From: JAVJSU01 sp040219275
Lineage (GTDB): Bacteria; Chloroflexota; Anaerolineae; Aggregatilineales; Phototrophicaceae
Direction: 5' to 3'
Assembly: GCA_040219275.1 (NCBI GenBank)
Contig: JAVJSU010000070.1
Span: 42,297-106,296, forward strand
Length of the DNA stretch: 64,000 nucleotides
Shown: positions 34,045 to 43,445 of the stretch, one piece after another
How the letters are laid out: each line of letters opens with the position of its first letter
Position numbering within the stretch: the stretch's first letter is position 1
Program-made: the position numbers and the translations under genes
Notes under the pieces: model-generated
The model's database searches: none
The model's input: the letters and a program-made list of their open reading frames with translations, nothing else
Told to the model about the DNA's origin: nothing

Positions 34045-35430
34045 ATGCGTAACAGAGTTTTTGCTTTATTGATGGTTAGCGCCATGCTGGTGCTCTCGTT
34101 GTCCGTAGTACAAGCGCAAGACCGCGTCCAGATTCGCTGGTATGTTGGTCTGGGTGCCGGTACAGATGGTCCGGTTATTGAGGCAGAAGAAGCCTTCGTT
34201 GCAGAGTTCAACGAATCCCAGGATTCAATCGAACTGATCCTTGAAGTTGTGGACAACACACAGGCTTATGACGTACTGAACACCCAGATCGCCGCTGGCA
34301 ACGCCCCGGACATCGTTGGTCCGATGGGTATCCGTGGTCGTGCATCCTTCCCCGGTGTCTGGCTTGATCTTGACCCGCTGATTGAATCTACAGGTTATGA
34401 TCTGTCTGCATTTGACTCAGAACTGGTTGATTTCTACCGCGTTGAAGGCGAAGGTCAACTTGGTTTGCCGTTCGCCGTATTCCCCTACTTCATCATGTAC
34501 AACAAAGCCCTGTTTGACGAAGCCGGTGCACCGTACCCGCCCGCCAACTACGGCGATCCCTACATTGACTGGAACGGCGAAGAACGTGAATGGAACACCG
34601 AAACCCTGCGCGATCTGGCGATGTATTTGACCGTTGATACCAATGGTAACGATGCAACCATGGATGAATTCGATCCAGAAAATATCGTTCAATTCGGTTA
34701 CGGCACAGGCTACACCGACATGCGCGGTGAACTGACCCTCTTCGGTTCCGGCAACTTCGTTGATGCAGACGGCGCGGCACAAATTCCAGAAGTCTGGAGC
34801 GAAGGCGCACAGTGGATCCACGACGCGATGTGGGTTGACTACTTCTACCCCAATGGCGTGTACCGTAGCAGTGATGTTCTCGGTGGCGCAAGCGGTAACT
34901 GGTTCGACAGTGGCAACCTCGCCATGCACGCAATCCACACATGGTACCTCGGCTGGGGTACAGGCAATCTTGATGCGGCAGGTGTTGCATGGGATATCGC
35001 CCCGGTACCTTCACACAATGGTGTAACCACCGCTAAATTGCACGCAGATACCTTCGGTATTATGGCGAGCACCGACAATCCTGAAGCGGCTTTCGAAGTT
35101 TTGAGCTACTTCCTCGGCGACAATGCGGAAACATTGGTTCAACTGTACGGTGGTCTACCGGCACGTATCAGCCTGCAAGAAGGTTTCTTTGATCGCCTTG
35201 CGGAAAACATCGGTCAAGGCGACGCTGGCATCAACTGGGATGTCGCAGTGCAATCCCTCGGATACCCGGACAATCCTAACCACGAAGAAGGTATGCCTAG
35301 CTTCCTCGAATCAACCGATCGTTACTCCGAAACCTGGAACTTGATTATCCAGAACGGTGACGCTGATGTTGCTGGCGAGTTGGAAGTTCTTCGTGCAGAC
35401 CTGCAATCCATCTTTGATGCGGCTGACTAG
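34045..35430 (+). CDS. ABC sugar transporter, extracellular binding protein
   Basis: This protein of 461 residues starts at the ATG at 34045 behind a strong AGAGGAG site. The signal peptide (about 1-22, ending VVQAQ) has no lipobox cysteine. The mature part is a family 1 solute-binding protein: FVAEFNESQDSIELILEVVD, GNAPDIVGPMGIRGRASFPG, GLPFAVFPYFIMYNKALFDE and a Trp-rich C-terminal lobe. It should capture an oligosaccharide for the two permeases that follow. The codon choice looks more biased than in neighbouring genes, as expected for a highly expressed binding protein. A stem-loop separates it from the permease genes. Confidence 0.95.
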   Translation: MRNRVFALLMVSAMLVLSLSVVQAQDRVQIRWYVGLGAGTDGPVIEAEEAFVAEFNESQDSIELILEVVDNTQAYDVLNTQIAAGNAPDIVGPMGIRGRASFPGVWLDLDPLIESTGYDLSAFDSELVDFYRVEGEGQLGLPFAVFPYFIMYNKALFDEAGAPYPPANYGDPYIDWNGEEREWNTETLRDLAMYLTVDTNGNDATMDEFDPENIVQFGYGTGYTDMRGELTLFGSGNFVDADGAAQIPEVWSEGAQWIHDAMWVDYFYPNGVYRSSDVLGGASGNWFDSGNLAMHAIHTWYLGWGTGNLDAAGVAWDIAPVPSHNGVTTAKLHADTFGIMASTDNPEAAFEVLSYFLGDNAETLVQLYGGLPARISLQEGFFDRLAENIGQGDAGINWDVAVQSLGYPDNPNHEEGMPSFLESTDRYSETWNLIIQNGDADVAGELEVLRADLQSIFDAAD

Positions 35431-35458
35431 GTAATTTAGTCATTCTGTAAAACGCACA

Positions 35459-35488
35459 GGCAGACCGGTACTTACCCGCCGGTCTGCC
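35459..35488 (+). terminator. Intra-operon stem-loop
   Basis: GGCAGACCGG (35459-35468) pairs perfectly with CCGGTCTGCC (35479-35488) around a 10-nt loop, 28 bp after the binding-protein stop. No T-run follows, so it is better suited to protecting the upstream mRNA and lowering read-through than to complete termination, as is typical between binding-protein and permease genes. Confidence 0.65.
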
Positions 35489-35580
35489 CTATACCAAACA
35501 ATGTGCTTCTACCTGGCTACCACGCTAACGGAGAGGCACATTGTTGCAAGTAACGATACGATATAAGCGAGGTCACTTAA

Positions 35581-36567
35581 ATGGACTTTATGGCAGAAAT
35601 GAAGGTCGGCGAAAGAGGGCGCTTTAGCCTCAGACGTTTGACCCATATGTCACCAATGGAGAAACGCGAAGCAAGATGGGGACTGCTGTTTATCAGTCCG
35701 TGGTTAATAGGTTTCCTTGCCTTTTATTTATTCCCGATGATTATTTCCTTTGTTTTTTCCCTGCTAGATTTTACGCTTTCTTCACCGGATGAAGCGACCT
35801 TTATCGGATTAGATAACTGGAAGCGGATGCTCTTTGATGATCCTAACACATGGATCACGCTCGGTGTAACGTTTAAGTTCGCACTGATTTCCCTACCCAT
35901 CGGGATGGTGATGGCATTTATGCTGGCGGTCTTGCTCAATTCTGAACATTTGATGGGCAAGAACATCCTGCGAACGCTTTTTTATGCGCCGACGATGGTA
36001 CCGCTGATTGCCGCCATTATTATCTGGCAACAGGTACTTAACGCGCAGACGGGCTGGGTCAACCGGGGGCTGGATGCAATCGGCATTAACGCACTGGGGG
36101 CGAGCGGTTTACGCTGGTTCGATAACCCCAGTTTGATTTATATCTCCTACACATTTATTGGCATCTGGGGGATTGGTAACGCCATTTTGATTAACCTTTC
36201 GGCGTTACAGGGTGTGCCAACAGAACTATATGAGTCTGCCAGAATTGACGGCGCAGGCTGGACACGACGACTGCTCAATATTACATTACCGCTGGTTTCG
36301 CCCGTTATTTTTTATAACCTCGTCTTGAGCACCGTGGGCTTGCTTCAATATTTCATCGTCCCCTGGGTGTTGAATAACGGTAGTGGCTATCCTGAAGGCA
36401 CAACCCGTTTCTATATGGTTCATTTTTACAAGCAAGCGTTTAACTTCCAGAATATGGGTTACGGCGCGGCACTGGCGTGGTTGATGTTTATCGTCGGTCT
36501 CATCATCACCGCCGGATTATTCGGTACTGCCCGCTACTGGGTCTATTATTCCGGGGAGCGTGAATAA
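35581..36567 (+). CDS. ABC sugar transporter permease (MalF/UgpA type)
   Basis: This 328-residue permease has six predicted helices and the MalF/UgpA-type EAA loop ESARIDGAGWTRRLLNITLP (about 219-238). RWGLLFISPWLIGFLAFYLF marks the first helix. It pairs with the second permease, whose ATG overlaps its stop codon by one base (TAATG at 36565-36569), so the two are translated together. It imports the sugar captured by the upstream binding protein; no ATPase gene accompanies it. Confidence 0.95.
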   Translation: MDFMAEMKVGERGRFSLRRLTHMSPMEKREARWGLLFISPWLIGFLAFYLFPMIISFVFSLLDFTLSSPDEATFIGLDNWKRMLFDDPNTWITLGVTFKFALISLPIGMVMAFMLAVLLNSEHLMGKNILRTLFYAPTMVPLIAAIIIWQQVLNAQTGWVNRGLDAIGINALGASGLRWFDNPSLIYISYTFIGIWGIGNAILINLSALQGVPTELYESARIDGAGWTRRLLNITLPLVSPVIFYNLVLSTVGLLQYFIVPWVLNNGSGYPEGTTRFYMVHFYKQAFNFQNMGYGAALAWLMFIVGLIITAGLFGTARYWVYYSGERE

Positions 36568-37667
36568 TGGCAACAACAGCCTCATTAAAACAACCAGAAA
36601 CCAAAATAGACAAAAAATCGTTGGATTGGCGCATCGCTAAACGTCGGCGTGATTTACTCAATCGCAGTGCGCTTACCTTGTTAGCGGTGATTTTGCTTTC
36701 CATATATTTAATGCCGATGGCTTATGGGATAGTTACATCACTTAAATCGAAAGCACAGGTCGGCGATTCTACCGCACCACTTCTGCCGATGGAAACCGTG
36801 CTATTTGAGTACGAAGGGCAACAGCTCGGCGTGTATACTCTGTCATTGGAAGATGGCGATAGAGAACTCGCGTTATTAAGACCAAGCCGCAATTCCAGCG
36901 TATTTCTTGATCCCAATAACCTTGAAGCTGGAGAAATTACATGGGAAGGCAATTGGCGACAATTAGAACCTGTGCGTGAATTTGCAGTCCAATGGGACAA
37001 CTATTCACGGGCATGGAACACGATTGATTTCGCCCGTTTGCTCGGCAACACCCTGACCTATGCTATCGTCACGATGGTCGGCACACTGGTCGCGTCTTCA
37101 TTAACAGCGTATGGGTTCGCCCGTTTCCGCTTCCCCGGCAGGAACATCCTGTTTATGATCTTAATTTCGACGATCATTTTGCCGCCTGCGGTCACGTTAG
37201 TACCAACGTATGCTTTCTTCGTGACGGTGCTGGACTGGGGTGGAACGTGGTGGCCATTGATCGTGCCGCAGATGTTCGGCAATGCGTATAACGTCTTCCT
37301 TCTGCGCCAATATTTCCTGACTATCCCGCGTGAAATGGAAGAAGCGGCTTATATCGACGGGGCGGGTCCATTCCGCACCTTCATTTCAGTGATTTTGCCA
37401 CAGGCAGGTCCGGCACTGACAGCCGTCGCGTTGTTCCATTTCTTCTTCGCATGGAATGACTTCTTCGGTCCGTTGATTTATCTGGCGGGTAGTCGCGATC
37501 AAAACCCGATCACCGTTGGCTTGACCGAATTTAACGGTATTTATAGCGTAGAGCCGAATCTTATTCTGGCGGCGGCGATTATCTCGATGATACTTCCGCT
37601 GGCGATTTTCTTTATGGCACAGCGCGTTTTCATTCAAGGTATCGTCATCACTGGCGTGGATAAATAA
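36567..37667 (+). CDS. ABC sugar transporter permease (MalG type)
   Basis: This 366-residue MalG-type permease has helix 1 at about 34-56 and the EAA loop EEAAYIDGAGPFRTFISVIL (about 256-275). Between helix 1 and helix 2 it carries an unusually long hydrophilic segment (about 58-150), predicted outside the membrane, which makes it some 90 residues longer than ordinary MalG proteins; I recall similar insertions in other sugar permeases. It forms a heterodimer with the preceding permease, to which it is translationally coupled. Confidence 0.94.
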   Translation: MATTASLKQPETKIDKKSLDWRIAKRRRDLLNRSALTLLAVILLSIYLMPMAYGIVTSLKSKAQVGDSTAPLLPMETVLFEYEGQQLGVYTLSLEDGDRELALLRPSRNSSVFLDPNNLEAGEITWEGNWRQLEPVREFAVQWDNYSRAWNTIDFARLLGNTLTYAIVTMVGTLVASSLTAYGFARFRFPGRNILFMILISTIILPPAVTLVPTYAFFVTVLDWGGTWWPLIVPQMFGNAYNVFLLRQYFLTIPREMEEAAYIDGAGPFRTFISVILPQAGPALTAVALFHFFFAWNDFFGPLIYLAGSRDQNPITVGLTEFNGIYSVEPNLILAAAIISMILPLAIFFMAQRVFIQGIVITGVDK

Positions 37668-37696
37668 GCCAGCGCAGGCACAAAACAGAAACATGG

Positions 37697-37723
37697 TTGG
37701 GCGTTCGCTAATCGAGCGCCCAA
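37697..37723 (+). terminator. Probable terminator of the importer unit
   Basis: TTGGGCG (37697-37703) pairs with CGCCCAA (37717-37723), extended by inner CG pairs, and is followed by TATTTTC. It lies 30 bp after the second permease gene. Confidence 0.6.
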
Positions 37724-37911
37724 TATTTTCAACTTAACATGAACCTTCAAAACAGACTATGACCTTTTATGCGGTTACAACGCCGGGCAATCCACTATCC
37801 AACCCAAAGGACTTTTTATCTCATGGTAAGCTGAAAAAGCCCTTTTCGCTATAGATACCGTCTGCAATGATACAGGCAACGGTATGAATCGCTATATCAG
37901 CAGGAGCAATT

Positions 37912-39702
37912 ATGCAGGCTCAAACGAAACTCAATCATAAGGAAGTCGCTCGATCATTTGATGATCGTGTCGAAAGTCTTCTCGAAAGTATGTCTCTGGC
38001 AGAAAAAATCGGTCAGATGACACAGGTCGAGAAGAATAGCATCACCCCACAGGACGTGACCGATTATGCGATTGGCTCAATTTTGAGCGGTGGCGGCGGT
38101 AATCCTGACCCGAACACCCCCGCCAACTGGCGCAAGATGGTCATGGAATTTCAGGAAGCGGCGCTTAAAAGTCGTCTCGCCATCCCGCTTATTTATGGGT
38201 CGGACGCGGTGCATGGACACAGCAACGTCAAGGATACGGTTATCTTCCCGCATAATGTCAGCCTCGGCGCAACCCATGACCCGGATTTAGTGACACGTGT
38301 GGCGCAAATTACCGCTAAAGAATTGCTGGCGACGAGCGTCCATTGGGATTTCGCGCCGGCGGTTTCTGTTCCGCAGGATATTCGCTGGGGACGCGCATAC
38401 GAAGGCTTTAGTGAAGACACAGAAGTTGTCCGCAAGATGGGCGTTGCTTATATGCAGGGCTTGCAGGACAGCGAACACCGTGTCCTCGCGTCGATTAAGC
38501 ATTTCGTGGCGGATGGTGGCACAAAATGGGGAACAACCAAAACTTACGAATGGATCACCGGCAACTGGCAAGCCGCGAACGATGGCTTTAGCATCGATCA
38601 GGGCGACGCACAGATGGATGAAGACACGCTCCGGCGGGTGCATTTACAGCCGTATGTTGATGCCATTGAAGCGGGTGCGCTCAATATTATGACCTCATTT
38701 TCTAGCTGGAATGGCGACAAAATGCACGGGCATAAATATCTGGTGACGGATGTGCTGAAGGGCGAATATGGCTTTGAAGGCTTCATCGTTTCCGATTGGA
38801 TGGCGATTAATCAGCTGGATAGCGATTTTTACACCTGTGTCGTGTCGTCCATCAATGCGGGCGTGGATATGAACATGGTGCCGTATGACTTCCGCCAATT
38901 TATCGACACGTTGACGAAAGCGGCTGAAAGTGGCGATGTGACGATGGAACGGATTGATGATGCCGTCCGGCGCATTCTACGTGTGAAATTCTGGATGGGC
39001 GTGTTTGATGATCCTTACGGCGACGAATCGCTATTGCAAGAAGTCGGTTCTGAGGCGCACCGTGCCGTGGCGCGTGAAGCCGTACAGAAATCACTCGTTC
39101 TGCTCAAAAATGAAAATAATGCCCTGCCCATCTCCAAAGAAACGTCGACCATCCTGCTTGCGGGAAGTGGCGCAGATAACATCGGGATGCAATGTGGCGG
39201 TTGGACAATCGAATGGCAAGGTGGCACAGGGAGCATCACGTCGGGAACGAGTGTGCTCACTTCATTGAATAGCGATCTGCCCGATAGCGCCATCATCTAC
39301 AGCGAAACCGCCGATTTTGACATCAAGGCGCAGGTCGGGATTGTCGTCGTCGGTGAAAATGCCTATGCAGAAGGCTTCGGCGACAATGGCAATCTGGTTC
39401 TCTCGCCGGAAGACATCAGCGCGATTGAGAAGATGCGACCCCAATGTAATAAGCTGGTGGTCGTGTTGTTCTCAGGTCGTCCCATCGTGATTACCGATCA
39501 ACTTGAGATTGCCGACGCATTTGTTGCGGCATGGTTGCCCGGCACAGAAGCATCCGGCATCACCGATGTGTTGTTCGGCGATGCACCATTTACCGGCAAA
39601 CTGGCACACACATGGCCCCGCACCCTCGATCAACTGCCGTTAAGCCGTCTTAAATCCCACGACCAATCACCCCTGTTTCCATTCGGCTATGGTCTGGAAT
39701 AA
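37912..39702 (+). CDS. Cytoplasmic GH3 beta-glucosidase
   Basis: This 596-residue family 3 glycoside hydrolase has no signal peptide, so it should act on sugars after import. Features are the N-terminal barrel with SLAEKIGQMTQVEKNSI, LIYGSDAVHGHSNV and the KHF-V-DGG substrate motif, the nucleophile D295 in GFIVSDWMAI, and the second domain with LVLLKNENNALPI and a PIVITDQLEIADAFVAAWLP strand. This plan matches the ExoI/BglX exo-beta-glucosidases that remove glucose from beta-1,3- or beta-1,4-glucans. AGCAGGAGC upstream supports the start. A close, secreted homologue is encoded in the next gene. Confidence 0.95.
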   Translation: MQAQTKLNHKEVARSFDDRVESLLESMSLAEKIGQMTQVEKNSITPQDVTDYAIGSILSGGGGNPDPNTPANWRKMVMEFQEAALKSRLAIPLIYGSDAVHGHSNVKDTVIFPHNVSLGATHDPDLVTRVAQITAKELLATSVHWDFAPAVSVPQDIRWGRAYEGFSEDTEVVRKMGVAYMQGLQDSEHRVLASIKHFVADGGTKWGTTKTYEWITGNWQAANDGFSIDQGDAQMDEDTLRRVHLQPYVDAIEAGALNIMTSFSSWNGDKMHGHKYLVTDVLKGEYGFEGFIVSDWMAINQLDSDFYTCVVSSINAGVDMNMVPYDFRQFIDTLTKAAESGDVTMERIDDAVRRILRVKFWMGVFDDPYGDESLLQEVGSEAHRAVAREAVQKSLVLLKNENNALPISKETSTILLAGSGADNIGMQCGGWTIEWQGGTGSITSGTSVLTSLNSDLPDSAIIYSETADFDIKAQVGIVVVGENAYAEGFGDNGNLVLSPEDISAIEKMRPQCNKLVVVLFSGRPIVITDQLEIADAFVAAWLPGTEASGITDVLFGDAPFTGKLAHTWPRTLDQLPLSRLKSHDQSPLFPFGYGLE

Positions 39703-39736
39703 TCACCTGAAACAGTGTCAACAATTAGGGCGCAAT

Positions 39737-39806
39737 TCATGCAGATTAAAAATGACTCACATAACAAAAGCTGACAGATCGGGCGACCTGACAGGTCGCC
39801 CCTACA
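39737..39806. repeat. Dispersed repeat, family B (full length)
   Basis: About 70 bp, ATGCAGATTAAAAATGACTC then CACATAACAAAAGC and the hairpin GGGCGACCTGACAGGTCGCC followed by CCTAC. Near-identical longer copies are at 47456-47520 and 48540-48606, and a core-only copy at 43367-43391. It separates the two GH3-containing genes. Confidence 0.8.
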
Positions 39807-39874
39807 ATGGTTTTTGTTAGTAAAACATAATTGCGTCCCTTATGTATTTATAAATAGATAAGCGAGAATTATTC

Positions 39875-42800
39875 ATGAAACGTTACCATTTTTTCTTGAC
39901 TGTGGTGCTGAATGTGGCATTGCTATTGCTGATTAGCGTCGGCTTAAGCGCACAGGATGACCCCGATGTGCTCCCATATCTCAACCCGGATTTATCCGTC
40001 GAGGAACGGGTCGAGGATTTACTGAGCCGGATGTCCCTCGAAGAGAAAATCGGGCAGATGACGCTGATCGAGAAGAACAGCATCACGCCGGAGCAACTCA
40101 CCGAATATTTTGTCGGCGCGATCCTCAGCGGTGGTGGTGGCTATCCCCGCCCGAACACGGCTGAATCGTGGTATGAAATGGTCAGCGGATTTCAAGATGC
40201 GGCGCTGGCGACTCCCTTACAAATCCCGATGCTTTATGGCGTGGATGCCGTTCACGGACATAACAACGTCCGTAATGCCGTGATCTTCCCGCACAATGTC
40301 GGCTTAGGCGCGACCCGTAACCCGGAACTGGTCGAACAAATCGGGCGCATCACCGCGCTTGAGATGATCGGCACCGGCATTTATTGGGATTATGCGCCGG
40401 TGCTGGCTGTCCCGCAGGATATTCGCTGGGGACGCACTTATGAAGGTTATGGCGAACAAACTGATCTCGTCACCGAATTGGCGATGGCGTTCATGCGCGG
40501 TCTACAGGGCGATGATCTGGCTGACCCGCATAATGCGCTGGCAACACCCAAGCATTTCGTCGGTGATGGTGGTGCGGTCTGGGGAACGTCCCCGTTCGGC
40601 AGTTCCAACATTGATCGCGGTGTGACAGATGTTGACGAAGAAACCTTACGTGCCATCCACCTGCCCCCCTATCTGGATGCGATTGAAAACGGTGCGCGTA
40701 GCATCATGATCTCGTATTCAAGCTGGGGAGGGTTGAACATGCACGCGCAGGACTATCTGATTCAAGATGTGCTTCGCGGAGAACTGGGCTTTGATGGCTT
40801 TATCGTCTCCGACTGGGAAGCGATCAACGTGATTTCACCCGATTACTATACATCGGTGGTGGTCTCGACCAATGCGGGCATTGATATGAATATGGTGCCG
40901 TATGATTACGAGACGTTTATCTCCGCGCTGACGGAAGCCGTCGAGAATGGCGATGTCACGATGGAGCGCATTGACGAAGCCGTGAGCAACATTCTACGCG
41001 TGAAATTTGAAATCGGCTTATTTGAACATCCTTACGGCGATGAAGCCTTACTCGAAACTATCGGCTCTGATGAACACCGTGCAGTTGCCCGTGAAGCCGT
41101 CGCGCAATCGCTCGTTTTGCTCAAAAATGAAGAGGCTACCCTGCCCATTTCATCCGACGCGGGCATGATCTTCATCGCTGGCGAAGGCGCGGACGACATC
41201 GGCATTCAAAACGGTGGGTGGACAATCGAATGGCAAGGCACAACCGGCACGAATTCCACCGCAGGCACGACCATCGTTGAAGCGTTTGAAGATGCAGTCG
41301 ATGGCGATACTCGCGTTGTGTATAACCGCGCCGGACGCTTCGATGTGGTGACGGACGACGACGGTAATCCGATCATCGCGGATGTTGGCGTGGTGGTAAT
41401 CGGTGAACGCCCGTATGCGGAGTGGTTCGGCGATGATCTTCTGCTGAACATCCCGCGGGTTGATAACACGATGCTGGAACGGGTCGCGGCGCAGAGTGAA
41501 CGTCTGGTCGTGATCGTGCTTTCGGGTCGTCCGATTGTGATTACCGATCAACTGTTACAGGCGGATGCGGTAGTGGCGGCATGGTTACCCGGTACAGAAG
41601 GCGCGGGCATCACCGATGTGCTGTTTGGTGATCGTGATTTCACCGGAACCCTGTCGTATACATGGTTGCGCGGGGTGGATCAATTGCCGTTCGACTTTGC
41701 GAATTTGCCAGAAACCGACTGTGAAGCACCGCTGTTCCCCTACGGCTATGGCTTGACTTACGAAAATTCTGAATCGCCCTATCTTGATCTGGCAATTGAA
41801 TGTGCGCCGGACGAAGAAGAAGCGGCGGTCATCCCTGAAGATAGTGATTTCATCGCGCCTGTGGGGACATTTGGCGAAAATTATTACGCGCCCGTTCCCG
41901 TCAGCATCACACTCGATGGTGAATTTGAAGATTGGGCGGGCGTGCCGACTGTGACATTGCCCCAGAGCAACGATCCGGCTTCGGGTGCGCCTTCGGTGAC
42001 ATTCGCGGCGGCTTCCGATGGCGAATTCTTGTACCTGTGGGGTGATGTGGTCGATAGTAATATCATCAGTGGTGAGCATGGCGCGGATTACTGGAATGAA
42101 GATTCCGTCGAGTTTTACGTCAACGGGACGGGCAACCCTGACCTGACGAGCTATCAGGAGGGTGTGGCGCAGATCACCATTCCCCCGCTGAATGCTGGTA
42201 TGCCGATGGAAGACGCGATCATCGGCGGTGTGCAGGGCGAAACCGCAGAAGCCCAGATCATCACCGTTTTGACCGACACGGGCTATGCCGTTGAGGTGGC
42301 GATCCCGCTGGAAAACGCGGTCTGGTCGATTGATTCCGCCTCCGAAGACCCGATAGGCTTTCAAGTCCATCTGAATATTGCCTCGTCGGGCGGGCGTGAT
42401 AGCAAGCTCATCTGGTCTTTGTGGGATACTGCCGATCAGTCGTATCAAAATCCGAGCCTGTTTGGTGAGCTGTATTTCTACCCTGTCGGCGACGAAGCCA
42501 GCACAGAAGAAGAAGCCAGCACGGAAACTACAACAGAAGCTACGGAAGAAGAAGTCAGCACAGACGAAACCGACGACATCACATGGGACTCCCGTGAATG
42601 GACGCTGGTGTGGTCTGATGAATTTGATGCGCCAGCCGGAACGCCGATCAACGACGAGTTCTGGACGTGCGAAGAAGGCGGTCATGGCTGGGGCAATGGT
42701 GAATTGCAATACTACAATCAAAGCCTCGACAATGTGTCTCAGGACGGGGAAGGCAATCTCTCAATTGTCGCCCGCGAAGAAAATCCAGAAGACTACACGT

Positions 42801-43345
42801 GCCATTATGGCACCTGCACGCATACCTCTGCACGGTGCATCACCGAAGGCAAAGTGGAGTTCACGTATGGGCGCGTTGAGGCACGGATTCAAGTGCCGTT
42901 CGGTCAGGGTATCTGGCCCGCGTTCTGGATGTTGGGCGCGAACTTTAGGCGAGCAGGTTGGCCGAGTGCGGGCGAGATTGACATTATGGAGCACATCGGG
43001 CGCGAACCTTATGCGGTTTATGGCACGGTGCACGGTCCGTTGTATTCCGGCGGGAATGGGATTGGCGATGGGACAACCCTTGCCGAACCTGTGACCGACG
43101 ATTTTCACGTTTTTGCGGTGGATTGGGACGAAAACGAACTGCGCTGGTATGTGGATGGTGAGCTATATTTCACGCTGACCGCGGACGATTTGCCTGCGAA
43201 CCGCACATGGGTTTTCGATCATGATTTCTTCATGCTCCTGAATGTGGCGGTTGGTGGGGGCTGGCCCGGTTATCCCGATGACACAACCGAGTTCCCGCAA
43301 ACCATGCTGGTTGATTATGTGCGGGTGTATGAATTGGCGGAGTAA
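39875..43345 (+). CDS. Secreted GH3 - CBM9-like - GH16 glucanase
   Basis: This 1156-residue exported enzyme carries two catalytic modules. The signal peptide spans about 1-26 (ending GLSAQ). Residues about 38-645 are a full GH3 module homologous to the preceding gene product, with nucleophile D313 in GFIVSDWEAI. About 668-870 is a CBM9/DOMON-like beta-sandwich (VSITLDGEFEDWAGVPT, DYWNEDSVEFYVNG, IPLENAVWS). A Glu/Thr/Ser-rich linker covers about 872-903. About 907-1153 is a GH16 module (WTLVWSDEFDAPAG) with the E-x-D-x-x-E site E1034, D1036, E1039 in GEIDIMEHIG. The GH16 site with the methionine is typical of laminarinases, so the protein probably both cuts and trims beta-1,3-glucan. Confidence 0.95.
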   Translation: MKRYHFFLTVVLNVALLLLISVGLSAQDDPDVLPYLNPDLSVEERVEDLLSRMSLEEKIGQMTLIEKNSITPEQLTEYFVGAILSGGGGYPRPNTAESWYEMVSGFQDAALATPLQIPMLYGVDAVHGHNNVRNAVIFPHNVGLGATRNPELVEQIGRITALEMIGTGIYWDYAPVLAVPQDIRWGRTYEGYGEQTDLVTELAMAFMRGLQGDDLADPHNALATPKHFVGDGGAVWGTSPFGSSNIDRGVTDVDEETLRAIHLPPYLDAIENGARSIMISYSSWGGLNMHAQDYLIQDVLRGELGFDGFIVSDWEAINVISPDYYTSVVVSTNAGIDMNMVPYDYETFISALTEAVENGDVTMERIDEAVSNILRVKFEIGLFEHPYGDEALLETIGSDEHRAVAREAVAQSLVLLKNEEATLPISSDAGMIFIAGEGADDIGIQNGGWTIEWQGTTGTNSTAGTTIVEAFEDAVDGDTRVVYNRAGRFDVVTDDDGNPIIADVGVVVIGERPYAEWFGDDLLLNIPRVDNTMLERVAAQSERLVVIVLSGRPIVITDQLLQADAVVAAWLPGTEGAGITDVLFGDRDFTGTLSYTWLRGVDQLPFDFANLPETDCEAPLFPYGYGLTYENSESPYLDLAIECAPDEEEAAVIPEDSDFIAPVGTFGENYYAPVPVSITLDGEFEDWAGVPTVTLPQSNDPASGAPSVTFAAASDGEFLYLWGDVVDSNIISGEHGADYWNEDSVEFYVNGTGNPDLTSYQEGVAQITIPPLNAGMPMEDAIIGGVQGETAEAQIITVLTDTGYAVEVAIPLENAVWSIDSASEDPIGFQVHLNIASSGGRDSKLIWSLWDTADQSYQNPSLFGELYFYPVGDEASTEEEASTETTTEATEEEVSTDETDDITWDSREWTLVWSDEFDAPAGTPINDEFWTCEEGGHGWGNGELQYYNQSLDNVSQDGEGNLSIVAREENPEDYTCHYGTCTHTSARCITEGKVEFTYGRVEARIQVPFGQGIWPAFWMLGANFRRAGWPSAGEIDIMEHIGREPYAVYGTVHGPLYSGGNGIGDGTTLAEPVTDDFHVFAVDWDENELRWYVDGELYFTLTADDLPANRTWVFDHDFFMLLNVAVGGGWPGYPDDTTEFPQTMLVDYVRVYELAE

Positions 43346-43366
43346 AATATTTGAGTGCAAAACGGT

Positions 43367-43391
43367 GGGCGACCTAGCAGGTCTCCCCTAC
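43367..43391. repeat. Dispersed repeat, family B core
   Basis: GTGGGCGACCTAGCAGGTCT followed by CCCCTAC. This is a slightly diverged copy of the family B hairpin core just after the large glucanase gene. Confidence 0.7.
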
Positions 43392-43408
43392 ACAGCATAA
43401 TAATGATT

Positions 43409-43438
43409 AAGACCCGACTGACAAAGCGGGTCTTTTTT
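43409..43438 (+). terminator. Intrinsic terminator after the glucanase gene
   Basis: AAGACCCG (43409-43416) pairs with CGGGTCTT (43427-43434), followed by a run of six T (43433-43438). This is a canonical rho-independent terminator 65 bp downstream of the stop codon. Confidence 0.85.
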
Positions 43439-43445
43439 GTTGGCA

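Noticed and set aside
37855..37885. ATACCGT/ACGGTAT inverted repeat upstream of the cytoplasmic GH3 gene as a LacI operator
   Set aside because: It has a 17-nt spacer and does not resemble the TGAGAGCGCTCTCA operators of this locus, so I could not support it as a regulatory site.
41585..42721. A 378-codon open frame antisense to the GH3-CBM9-GH16 gene
   Set aside because: It lies entirely inside a strongly supported gene and its translation is rich in Arg/Cys/Phe with no domain; it is a by-product of codon bias in the real gene.
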